Assembly: GCA_027364695.1 (NCBI GenBank)
Contig: DAHXOV010000107.1
Location: 1 to 8,363 of the forward strand
Source of the DNA: a bacterium
GTDB taxonomy: Bacteria > Bacteroidota > Bacteroidia > B-17B0 > Aurantibacillaceae
Length of the DNA: 8,363 nucleotides
Direction: 5' to 3'
Each line of letters starts with the position of its first letter. The first letter of the stretch is position 1. Shown piece by piece: positions 1 to 6,471 of this stretch. The translations under genes and the position numbers were made by a program. The notes below the pieces were generated by a model. That model ran no database searches. It was not told the DNA's origin and saw nothing but the letters and a program-made list of their open reading frames with translations.

Positions 1-187
1 ATTGTATTCTTTTTCCACAGGCATAAGTTTGCCCGTGGGCTTATATAGGGCTTTTTCTGCTATACATGTTGCTGCACAATATTTCATTAAGGGAAATAAA
101 AATATGATTTTAAAAGAAAATATTTTTAAAGTAAACATAGGGTTTACATTGAATGATAAATGGTTTATAAAATATAAATATGATTAA
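1..187 (+). CDS. C-terminal fragment of a probable outer-membrane beta-barrel protein (5' end outside window)
   Basis: This reading frame is open from the window edge and ends at TAA 185-187, so it is the 3' end of a longer gene. The first in-frame TTG is not taken as a true start. The roughly 61 visible residues alternate polar and hydrophobic or aromatic positions (FSTGISLPVGL, FSAIHVAAQYF, FKVNIGFTLND), as beta-barrel strands do. They end in the short motif LNDKWFIKYKYD, which recalls the C-termini of Bacteroidota outer-membrane proteins, where sequences like 'sLsD.WF.KRKY' follow the last strand. Location in the outer membrane is inferred from this pattern; transport substrate and family (an OmpP1/FadL-like or uncharacterised porin is possible) cannot be decided from this fragment. 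It lies upstream of rsgA in the same direction, separated by an inverted repeat. Confidence 0.6.
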   Translation, partial: LYSFSTGISLPVGLYRAFSAIHVAAQYFIKGNKNMILKENIFKVNIGFTLNDKWFIKYKYD

Positions 188-207
188 GTATAAATTTCAC
201 TTAATCA
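181..207 (+). terminator. Inverted repeat over the stop codon of the upstream gene, possible terminator
   Basis: TGATTAAGT (181-189) and ACTTAATCA (199-207) are perfect 9-bp inverted repeats with a 9-base loop. The 5' arm contains the TAA stop of the preceding gene. The stem is A+T rich with only two G-C pairs and is followed by an A/T mixture rather than a clean T run, so it is a weak intrinsic terminator at best. It could also protect the 3' end of the transcript or be a protein-binding palindrome ahead of rsgA. Confidence 0.35.
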
Positions 208-235
208 AGCAATTATTTAAAATATATTGATGTTC

Positions 236-1198
236 ATGAAGGGCTTAGTACTAAAAAGCACAGGAAGTTATTGCAAAATACTTTTGATAAAAAACAATGA
301 AGCTATTTTTCATCAAAAAAATAAAAGCGAGATCATAGATGCTGTATTGAGTGGAAAGTTGCGATTGCAAAACATTAAAAGCACCAATCCTGTGGTAGCT
401 GGCGATTTTGTTCATCTTCATCAAACCGAAAATGGGTGGTTGATAGAGGATATTTTACCAAGAAAAAACTACATCATCCGAAAAGCCACCAATCAAAGTA
501 AACTCACTCATATCATTGCTGCCAATATTGATTTGCTTTGTGTTATCGCAAGTATTTCTGTACCAAGAACAAGTGTAGGATTCATAGATAGATTATTGGT
601 TACTGCCGAAGCATATTCCATACCTGCAGCCCTAGTATTTCACAAAACTGACTTGATAGAAGACGATAAAGACGCCTTACAATACCAGCAAGATATCGCA
701 GACATCTACAAAACTATAGGGTATCCCGTTTTTTTAACTTCATTAAAACATAAAGAAAGTTTAGAACCTTTAAAAAAAACAATACACAATAAAATCACTT
801 TATTAGCAGGGCACTCCGGTGTGGGTAAATCTTCTATTATCAATATTTTGCAGCCACACCTTCATCTCAAAGTAGGAAAAATATCCATTAAGCACCTCAA
901 AGGTATGCACACCACCACCTACGCAGAATTATTACCATTGGATTTCGGTGGATTTATTGTAGATACACCTGGTATCAAGGAATTTAGCCTTGTCAATATG
1001 GATAGATATGAAGTCAGTCACTATTTTCCTGAAATGAGAAAATTTCTCGGACAATGTAAATTTAATAATTGCCTGCATATTAATGAGCCTGAATGTAAAA
1101 TATTATATGCACTGGAAAATAGCGAAATACATAGTAGTCGTTATCACAGTTATTTATCTATTCTCAATGACGAAGATTTCAGAACTATGCTAAAATAA
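236..1198 (+). CDS. rsgA: Small ribosomal subunit biogenesis GTPase RsgA
   Basis: RsgA (YjeQ/YloQ) is a cytoplasmic circularly permuted GTPase that acts late in 30S subunit maturation, probing the decoding region and releasing factors on GTP hydrolysis. The 320-residue product has the expected order: an N-terminal OB-fold (about 1-80), then G4 (HKTD, 136-139) before G1 (GHSGVGKS, 192-199), G2 (GMHTTT, 223-228) and G3 (DTPG, 243-246). A C-terminal zinc site follows with Cys274, Cys279, His281 and Cys287. This permuted order plus the zinc knuckle is diagnostic. The ATG at 236 is preferred because family members usually begin MKGLV.KSTGS; in-frame TTG 227 and ATG 230 would add only two or three residues. 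The first residue of G4 is His instead of the usual Asn or Thr. The gene is probably transcribed alone; it converges with the next gene. Confidence 0.96.
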   Translation: MKGLVLKSTGSYCKILLIKNNEAIFHQKNKSEIIDAVLSGKLRLQNIKSTNPVVAGDFVHLHQTENGWLIEDILPRKNYIIRKATNQSKLTHIIAANIDLLCVIASISVPRTSVGFIDRLLVTAEAYSIPAALVFHKTDLIEDDKDALQYQQDIADIYKTIGYPVFLTSLKHKESLEPLKKTIHNKITLLAGHSGVGKSSIINILQPHLHLKVGKISIKHLKGMHTTTYAELLPLDFGGFIVDTPGIKEFSLVNMDRYEVSHYFPEMRKFLGQCKFNNCLHINEPECKILYALENSEIHSSRYHSYLSILNDEDFRTMLK

Positions 1199-1409
1199 AA
1201 AGTAATTGGTTATTTACATTTTCTCATACATCAGCACATCCTTTTATTCATAAATATAGTTGGTGTAAAAAAGCACAGTATCATTATTCAATAGCGATAT
1301 GAAGTAAAATTATTCCATGTCAAAATTTTTTATATACGCTTATAATGTTTTCGTATTTATACATTCACAGATGAAATATATTTTTTACAGAAAGGTATTA
1401 AAAACTGGT

Positions 1410-3356
1410 TCACCGCCCCTTGTATTTTTCTTTCAATTCAGATAAATGTCTTACTACATCGGGATAATTTGGATTTATGTCTAATAATTTTTGATAAGTT
1501 TGCATAGCATTCATAGTATCTCCATTTAATAGGTATAATTCAGCTAAAGAAAAATGAATAAATGCTGAATAAGGTCTTGTTTTTAACTCTTCCTGAAAAA
1601 ACTGTATTCCTTTTATATATTGTCTTTCTTTTTTGTAGAACTCTTTTAATACATCATAAGGAATCTCATAACTTTTGTCTTTGTCTGCTTTAATAGCCCT
1701 CCTCGCAAATAGCTCTACTGTATCTTTATTTCTACCTGTTTTAAGATAAGAAATAGCAACATTATTCAGCATTTCTTTTCTTGTACTATCCAATTTATAT
1801 GACTTCAATAAGTAAGGGATACTTGCCGCATAATCCTTTTTCCAATTCATATACAAAAAAGCAGCATTATTGTAACAACTCCCACAGGTACTATCTAGTT
1901 TAATTCCCTTCTGAAACTCTTCAAAGGCAATACCCAAATACTTATGCATTTCTTGTGGCGGTAATTTTCCCGAATTCTGAAGGTATTCTATCACAATTTG
2001 GGAACCATATAAAATATGCAGTTTTACCGATTCTGTATATTTATTTGCATCTGCTTCATACAAATATAATTTATATCTCCACTCATAATTTCTATACCAT
2101 ATCAAAAAACTGAACAATAAAAAATAGATACCAATATACAACTTCATTTGACCACTATTCCACCAATGAAATTGAGCAATATTTACATTACTCTTTTTCT
2201 CAATATACTTCTGATACAAATTCTCTATAATATAACTTATAATCATTGCCCATCCAATGCTTGGAGTAAATGTAAATCTATCTGCTACTATACCCGGCGC
2301 TGGTTTCACAAAATTTAAAAACATAGAAATATGAATACCAAAAAACATAATCCCATACCACAAGATGTCCGATTTTGAAAATCGCTTAAAAAATAAATAA
2401 ACCATCCATATAAAAGATATTATACCAATAATACCATACAAATTAAAAACACCATCTACAGGTATCACATTATATCCATAATAACAAGACATCTTCAAAG
2501 GAAAAAAAAGCATCAACAAGTAAAATCCTAAACTGTTAAACATAGTAAATATCTTATGTATGAACGATTTATCAAAATAAAGTGGGTTTTCAAAATAATT
2601 GAATATCCTTTGTTTACTTGTTGGGTCTAATAATAATTTTTGCCCTTTCTTTAATCCTATGTACATCAAAGCTAATACTAACAATATCAAAAATATATGA
2701 ATAGCAACTCTCTTCAACCACTCTTTATCTCTTTGCTTAACACCTGATTTTTGTATATATATGATGGGTATTACTGCTATTAAAGGTAATGCATCAAATT
2801 TACTTGCCAATGCTAATAAAAAAGATGCTGCTATAACTATCCAATACCACCAAACTTTTTCTTTTATCCATTTCAAAAAATAAATCAATGTTATCATAGA
2901 GAAAATAAAACTCAAAAGCACATCCCTGTTTTTCAAACTAGCAACAACTTCACTATGCAAAGGAATAAAAGCAAAAATAAGAACCATCCATAAAATACTC
3001 TGCAAGGAATAAGTTTCAAACAACAATAACAGCATCCTAAAAATCAAAATCAAACAAACAGCATAATATACAATATTAAAAAAATGATGCGTGTGCACAT
3101 TACTCCCAAATAACTCTACTTCTATAGCATAAGATATTTTCACCATTGGTCTATACTCATATTGATTACCACTCTCATCTTTAGCATGATAACTCGTTAA
3201 TATTTTTGGAATGCTCTTAATACCTTTAATAGTAAGGCTTTGCGGACCTGCTACAAATTCATCATCCAAGGCATAATCATTTTTTATAGTATTCCCATAC
3301 AACAAAAAGGCTATGACTGTAAGTAACAAATAAATTTTTCTGTAACTTTGTTTCAT
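1410..3356 (-). CDS. Polytopic GT-C-like membrane protein with C-terminal TPR repeats (TMTC/O-mannosyltransferase-like)
   Basis: The 648-residue product has roughly eleven or twelve hydrophobic segments between residues 8 and 421, then a soluble C-terminal region of TPR-like helix pairs (about 496-525, 528-559 and 595-629, with a weaker unit near 470-490). The first extracytoplasmic loop carries an acidic pair, Asp31-Asp32 in NDYALDDE, followed by YRPM (69-72). A loop near 134-145 reads HSEVVASLKNRD, and ADRFTFTPSIG lies near 358-368. These positions recall the GT-C superfamily, in particular TMTC-type proteins with a DUF1736 region and TPRs, where the loop-1 acidic residues are catalytic or metal-binding. 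By that analogy it may transfer a sugar from a polyprenyl-phosphate donor to a protein or glycan at the periplasmic face; donor and acceptor are unknown. It is transcribed away from the ketosynthase operon, with start codons 11 bases apart. Many Bacteroidota homologues are annotated only as TPR proteins. Confidence 0.72.
   Translation of the reverse strand: MKQSYRKIYLLLTVIAFLLYGNTIKNDYALDDEFVAGPQSLTIKGIKSIPKILTSYHAKDESGNQYEYRPMVKISYAIEVELFGSNVHTHHFFNIVYYAVCLILIFRMLLLLFETYSLQSILWMVLIFAFIPLHSEVVASLKNRDVLLSFIFSMITLIYFLKWIKEKVWWYWIVIAASFLLALASKFDALPLIAVIPIIYIQKSGVKQRDKEWLKRVAIHIFLILLVLALMYIGLKKGQKLLLDPTSKQRIFNYFENPLYFDKSFIHKIFTMFNSLGFYLLMLFFPLKMSCYYGYNVIPVDGVFNLYGIIGIISFIWMVYLFFKRFSKSDILWYGIMFFGIHISMFLNFVKPAPGIVADRFTFTPSIGWAMIISYIIENLYQKYIEKKSNVNIAQFHWWNSGQMKLYIGIYFLLFSFLIWYRNYEWRYKLYLYEADANKYTESVKLHILYGSQIVIEYLQNSGKLPPQEMHKYLGIAFEEFQKGIKLDSTCGSCYNNAAFLYMNWKKDYAASIPYLLKSYKLDSTRKEMLNNVAISYLKTGRNKDTVELFARRAIKADKDKSYEIPYDVLKEFYKKERQYIKGIQFFQEELKTRPYSAFIHFSLAELYLLNGDTMNAMQTYQKLLDINPNYPDVVRHLSELKEKYKGR
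3343..3350 (+). promoter_or_regulatory. Candidate -7 element (TAACTTTG) for the ketosynthase operon
   Basis: TAACTTTG matches the Bacteroidota -7 consensus TAnnTTTG and ends 17 bases before the ATG at 3368. Transcription would start about 7-10 bases downstream and give a very short leader. The element lies inside the first codons of the divergent membrane-protein gene. No good TTG -33 element sits 19-21 bases upstream, so it is a half-matched promoter and could be chance in this A+T-rich DNA. Confidence 0.35.
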
Positions 3357-3367
3357 AATTTTCTACA

Positions 3368-4354
3368 ATGCAAATAAAAGCAATTTCTGTATATCTTCCC
3401 GAAAAAATAATCTCTAACACCAAACTCGCTCATCAGTTTAATGTATCCGCTGAAGAAATATATACTAAAACAGGCGTCCTCGAAAGAAGACATACCACTC
3501 TTGATTTCAATATGCAGAAAATGGTAGAAAGCGCAGCCAATCAACTTTTCCAATCATATCCCGATATACAAAGCAAAATAGACACTATTATTATAGTAGG
3601 ACACGGGTTCAGTTACAAAGCACCCAATACTTCTGCTATCATTCAATATAATTTAAATCTACCAGAAAAATGCTTTTGCATAGACCTTCCACATGGCTGT
3701 ACCGGATATATTTACGGCTTATCTCTTGTACATTCACTGATCCAATCCAATATCTCACAAAACATTCTGCTACTTACAGGCGATACACCCTCTTATGTAA
3801 TCCATAAGAATAACCTGGAATTAATCTCTATATTCGGAGACAGCGGTACAGCTTCATACATCACAAATAGTACAGAAAATACACCCTATGAAAAATTTGT
3901 ATTTTATACTGATGGCAGCGGCTTTGATAAACTAATAGTGGAAAGAAGCGGCACAACAAACCCCGCCAATGCAGAATACTACCTGGATAAAAGCAACCCT
4001 CCTCAAGGAAATATGAAAATGGATGGAACCGCTATCTTTTTAATGAGCATTAAAAAAGTACCCACGCTCATCAATGAAACATTAGAAAAAAATCAACTTC
4101 AAATGAATGATATAGATTACTTTATATTCCATCAAGCCAATAGCTTTATGTTAGAAACACTCAGAAAAAAAATAAAAATACCGAAAGAAAAATTTTTCAA
4201 TGACATCCGTTATACAGGAAATACTGTAGCTTCCAGCATCCCTATCGCTTTGAACCAACTAATAAAAGAAAACAAAATACAAAAAGGAATGAAAATTCTA
4301 CTGGCAGGCTTTGGACTTGGTTATACGCTCGGTGCAACTGTTATAGAATTTTAG
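3368..4354 (+). CDS. Beta-ketoacyl-ACP synthase III-like protein (first of pair)
   Basis: This 328-residue protein has the thiolase-fold FabH/KAS III layout and length (E. coli FabH has 317). The predicted reaction is decarboxylative condensation of a short acyl starter with malonyl-ACP. The catalytic triad is complete: Cys111 in HGCTGYIYGL, His255 in FHQAN and Asn285 in TGNTVASS. FGDSGTA (156-162) and the terminal glycine-rich GFGLGYTLGA are also typical. By recalled alignment, residues that hold CoA in E. coli FabH (Trp32, Arg36, Arg249) correspond to Glu30, Lys34 and Phe260, while the ACP-facing basic pair is kept (Lys267-Lys268). It may therefore use an acyl-ACP or a differently bound starter. 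It opens an operon with an ACP 19 bases downstream, a second KAS III-like gene and a reductase. A housekeeping FabH is less likely given the paired arrangement and divergence. The substrate is unknown. Confidence 0.85.
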   Translation: MQIKAISVYLPEKIISNTKLAHQFNVSAEEIYTKTGVLERRHTTLDFNMQKMVESAANQLFQSYPDIQSKIDTIIIVGHGFSYKAPNTSAIIQYNLNLPEKCFCIDLPHGCTGYIYGLSLVHSLIQSNISQNILLLTGDTPSYVIHKNNLELISIFGDSGTASYITNSTENTPYEKFVFYTDGSGFDKLIVERSGTTNPANAEYYLDKSNPPQGNMKMDGTAIFLMSIKKVPTLINETLEKNQLQMNDIDYFIFHQANSFMLETLRKKIKIPKEKFFNDIRYTGNTVASSIPIALNQLIKENKIQKGMKILLAGFGLGYTLGATVIEF

Positions 4355-4373
4355 TACTTTTACAAAAAAATCT

Positions 4374-4613
4374 ATGATAGACGTACACGAATTTATTTCC
4401 TTGCTTGAAAAAGAATTCGATGATTTAAGCCCAGGAACACTTACACCTAATACCAATTATAGAGATATTCCAAACTGGAGCTCCATGCATGCACTCATTA
4501 TCATAGCATTTGCTGATGCCCATTTTAATGTAGAACTCACCGCCACAGAATTAAAAAATACCCAAACCATTCAAGACCTCTACAATGTCATTCAATCTAA
4601 AATGAATCAATAA
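4374..4613 (+). CDS. Dedicated acyl carrier protein
   Basis: This 79-residue acidic protein has the predicted four-helix ACP pattern. The candidate 4'-phosphopantetheine site is Ser37 in NWSSMHAL (35-41 region), at the start of helix II, aligned with the DSL motif of housekeeping ACPs. Here Asp is replaced by Ser (SSM), a change that may alter recognition by the phosphopantetheinyl transferase. The C-terminal part (ELTATELKNTQTIQDLYNVI) matches the usual helix III-IV 'l...l....TV.DL...I' pattern. It would carry the growing chain for the two flanking ketosynthases and the reductase. It follows the first ketosynthase by 19 bases, and its stop overlaps the next start by one base (TAATG, 4611-4615), which suggests translational coupling. 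It is not the general fatty-acid AcpP, whose gene normally neighbours fabF. Confidence 0.85.
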   Translation: MIDVHEFISLLEKEFDDLSPGTLTPNTNYRDIPNWSSMHALIIIAFADAHFNVELTATELKNTQTIQDLYNVIQSKMNQ

Positions 4614-5668
4614 TGGCTTTGATAAAAATTAATCATGTATCTATCCGATCTATCAGTGCTACTGTCCCTCAACAAATTCATTACACAAAAGACTATGAAT
4701 ATATATCCGAACAAGAAAGAAATTTATTTATAAAAAATACAGGCATTGAACAAAGAAGAGTAGCCCCATCCCACATCACCGCCGCCGATCTTTGTTATCA
4801 TAGCGCCTTACAAACTATAGACATCCTGCAATGGGATAAAAATTCCATAGACGCACTCATTTTTGTTACACAATCTCCCGATTACTTCATTCCCGCCAGC
4901 AGTATCATTTTACAACATAAGTTAGAACTCAGTAAAGATACCATTGCCTTTGATATTAACTTAGGATGTAGTGGATATGTATATGGACTCTATGTAGTCG
5001 GTAGCTTATTACAATCAGGACAAATCAAAAGAGCCATTTTATTGGCGGGCGACAAATCCACACTATCCACCTGCTACAAAGACAAGAGCACTTATCCTTT
5101 ATTTGGAGATGCAGGAAGCGCTACTGCCCTTGAATATGTCGCAAAGGCGCCGCCTATATTCTTTCACTTGCAAAGCGACAGTAGCGGAGAAGATGCTATC
5201 AAAATTCCACACGGTGGAAGCCGTTATCATATACAACCAGATACTTTTGATGAAGTAGAAATAGAGCCAGGTATCATCCGCAGCAAAAGACATTTACAAT
5301 TGTTAGGAGCAGATATTTTTAACTTCACATTAAGAGAAGTAGCCCCAAATGCAAATAAATTATTTCACTTCTCTGATATTGAAAAAGAAAAAATTGATTA
5401 CTTTGTGTTTCATCAGGCAAATCATTTTATGAATGAGAGCGTCAGAAAAAAAATGAAATTACCACCTGAAAAAGTACCCTATTCTATCCACAAATTTGGA
5501 AACACAAGCTCTGCCTCTATTCCACTTACCATAGTTACAGAACTTAAAAATCAACTTAATGCGCCTCATACACTCATGTTGTCTGGCTTTGGTGTGGGTT
5601 TTTCATGGGCATCTTGTGTCTTCCATGTAAATAATATGCTTGTCAATCACTTAATAGAAATCCATTGA
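4613..5668 (+). CDS. Beta-ketoacyl-ACP synthase III-like protein (second of pair)
   Basis: This 351-residue KAS III-family enzyme has an intact triad: Cys119 in NLGCSGYVYGL, His267 in FHQAN and Asn297 in FGNTSSAS. FGDAGSA (164-170) and the terminal GFGVGFSWAS are typical. It is closer to canonical FabH than its upstream partner in the TQSPDY..PASS segment (86-97). It shares with that partner the block FHQAN.FM.E..RKK.K.P.EK, so the two look like diverged paralogues flanking the ACP. Positions equivalent to E. coli FabH Trp32, Arg36 and Arg249 appear to be Leu38, Asn42 and Phe272, again arguing against the standard CoA-binding mode. The predicted role is a condensation step on the neighbouring ACP, possibly a second elongation or a different starter. 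The start overlaps the ACP stop by one base; the reductase gene starts four bases after its stop. Confidence 0.86.
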   Translation: MALIKINHVSIRSISATVPQQIHYTKDYEYISEQERNLFIKNTGIEQRRVAPSHITAADLCYHSALQTIDILQWDKNSIDALIFVTQSPDYFIPASSIILQHKLELSKDTIAFDINLGCSGYVYGLYVVGSLLQSGQIKRAILLAGDKSTLSTCYKDKSTYPLFGDAGSATALEYVAKAPPIFFHLQSDSSGEDAIKIPHGGSRYHIQPDTFDEVEIEPGIIRSKRHLQLLGADIFNFTLREVAPNANKLFHFSDIEKEKIDYFVFHQANHFMNESVRKKMKLPPEKVPYSIHKFGNTSSASIPLTIVTELKNQLNAPHTLMLSGFGVGFSWASCVFHVNNMLVNHLIEIH

Positions 5669-5672
5669 TACT

Positions 5673-6422
5673 ATGCTTGAATCATTACGACAAAAAAAAA
5701 TTCTCATCACTGGTGCATCATCAGGTATAGGTAGGAACACAGCCGTTCTATTAAGCAATTATTGCTCACATTTGTATCTGTCTGCCCGCAGAGAAGTTGA
5801 ATTACAAAACACATTATCCTTAATGAAAAAAGCACATCATCAAATCATTACAGCAGATCTCACCCAAAAATCAGCTATTGAAAAACTTATCCAAACCATC
5901 GAAAACATTGACGGATGGGTGCATTGTACAGGTAAAGTGCTGCCTGTTCCCATTAAATTTATTCAACAAAAACATTATGATGATGTTTTTGCCACTAATT
6001 ATTTATCTGCTCTTTATACTACCTCTGCTCTGCTAAAACATCAAAAAATTAATCCATCCTCTTCTATTGTATTTATTTCCTCTCTATCTACTCTGCACAC
6101 ATATTTTGGCGGAGCATTGTATATCTCATCCAAATCAGCGCTGGAAGCCTTTGCAAAAACACTGGCTTTAGAACTGGCCCCTAAAAAAATCAGAGTCAAT
6201 GTGTTGCAACCCGCATTAGTAAAAACAGAAATTTACGAAAGCACTGTGAATGCAGCAGTGAATGAAGAAGAAATGAAAAAACATGAGCGCCAATACCCCT
6301 TAGGTATAGGAGAACCCGCAGATATCGCCAATATGACTGCATTTTTATTATCAGATGCTGCCAAGTGGCTCACAGGCACTTTTATTAAAATGGATGGCGG
6401 ACTTACATTGGGGTTTCAATAG
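5673..6422 (+). CDS. Short-chain dehydrogenase/reductase, FabG-like 3-oxoacyl-ACP reductase
   Basis: This 249-residue classical SDR has a Rossmann fold of the usual length. TGASSGIG (13-20) is the dinucleotide-binding loop and SARR (37-40) suggests NADPH preference through Arg39-Arg40. The catalytic tetrad is Asn109, Ser137 (ISSLST), Tyr150 and Lys154 (YISSK). The C-terminus (FLLSDAAKWLTGTFIKMDGG) is standard for FabG-like enzymes. The usual NNAG structural motif is replaced by HCTG (84-87). The predicted role is reduction of the 3-oxoacyl thioester made by the adjacent ketosynthases to a 3-hydroxyacyl-ACP. The family is wide, so a sugar or other alcohol substrate cannot be excluded; operon position supports the acyl role. 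The gene has an A9 run (5692-5700) in codons 7-10, a possible slippage site. It is the last gene of the operon and is followed by a hairpin with a T-rich tail. Confidence 0.88.
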   Translation: MLESLRQKKILITGASSGIGRNTAVLLSNYCSHLYLSARREVELQNTLSLMKKAHHQIITADLTQKSAIEKLIQTIENIDGWVHCTGKVLPVPIKFIQQKHYDDVFATNYLSALYTTSALLKHQKINPSSSIVFISSLSTLHTYFGGALYISSKSALEAFAKTLALELAPKKIRVNVLQPALVKTEIYESTVNAAVNEEEMKKHERQYPLGIGEPADIANMTAFLLSDAAKWLTGTFIKMDGGLTLGFQ

Positions 6423-6456
6423 CAATTAAATAATTGCATGTATTTTATTTTTTCCT
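6422..6456 (+). terminator. Hairpin with T-rich tail ending the ketosynthase operon
   Basis: GCAATTA (6422-6428) and TAATTGC (6431-6437) form a perfect palindromic stem of six or seven pairs, directly at the SDR stop codon. It is followed by TATTTTATTTTTT (6441-6453). Position and tail fit an intrinsic terminator; the stem is short with only two G-C pairs, so efficiency may be modest. The 3' arm also contains the TTG proposed as the -33 element of the next promoter. Confidence 0.5.
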
Positions 6457-6464
6457 TATCTTTG
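6434..6464 (+). promoter_or_regulatory. Bacteroidota-type promoter for the riboswitch-thiSC transcript
   Basis: TTG (6434-6436), a 20-base spacer and TATCTTTG (6457-6464) match the -33/-7 consensus of the primary sigma factor of Bacteroidota (TTG, N19-21, TAnnTTTG). Transcription would begin near 6469-6472, exactly at the 5' edge of the TPP riboswitch, which independently supports the assignment. Confidence 0.75.
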
Positions 6465-6471
6465 CAAAAAA

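Noticed and set aside
2..187. A complete 61-residue gene starting at TTG 2
   Set aside because: The frame is open to the window edge and the sequence reads like the last strands of a longer outer-membrane protein, so it is listed as a 3' fragment.
1199..1409. Intergenic stretch between rsgA and the convergent membrane-protein gene, with a short TTATA/TATAA repeat near 1331-1346
   Set aside because: No ORF, RNA gene or convincing terminator was seen; the repeat is five A/T pairs and lacks a clear T tail on either strand.
3353..3553. Minus-strand 66-residue ORF overlapping the first ketosynthase start
   Set aside because: It is antisense to a well-supported gene, has no recognisable domain and runs into the divergent gene's start.
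4352..4373. TAGTACTTTTAC as a possible internal promoter before the ACP gene
   Set aside because: It does not fit TAnnTTTG (no final G) and has no good -33 element; the genes are close enough for one operon.
5099..5293. Minus-strand 64-residue ORF inside the second ketosynthase gene
   Set aside because: It is antisense to conserved KAS III motifs, with low-complexity composition and no family resemblance.
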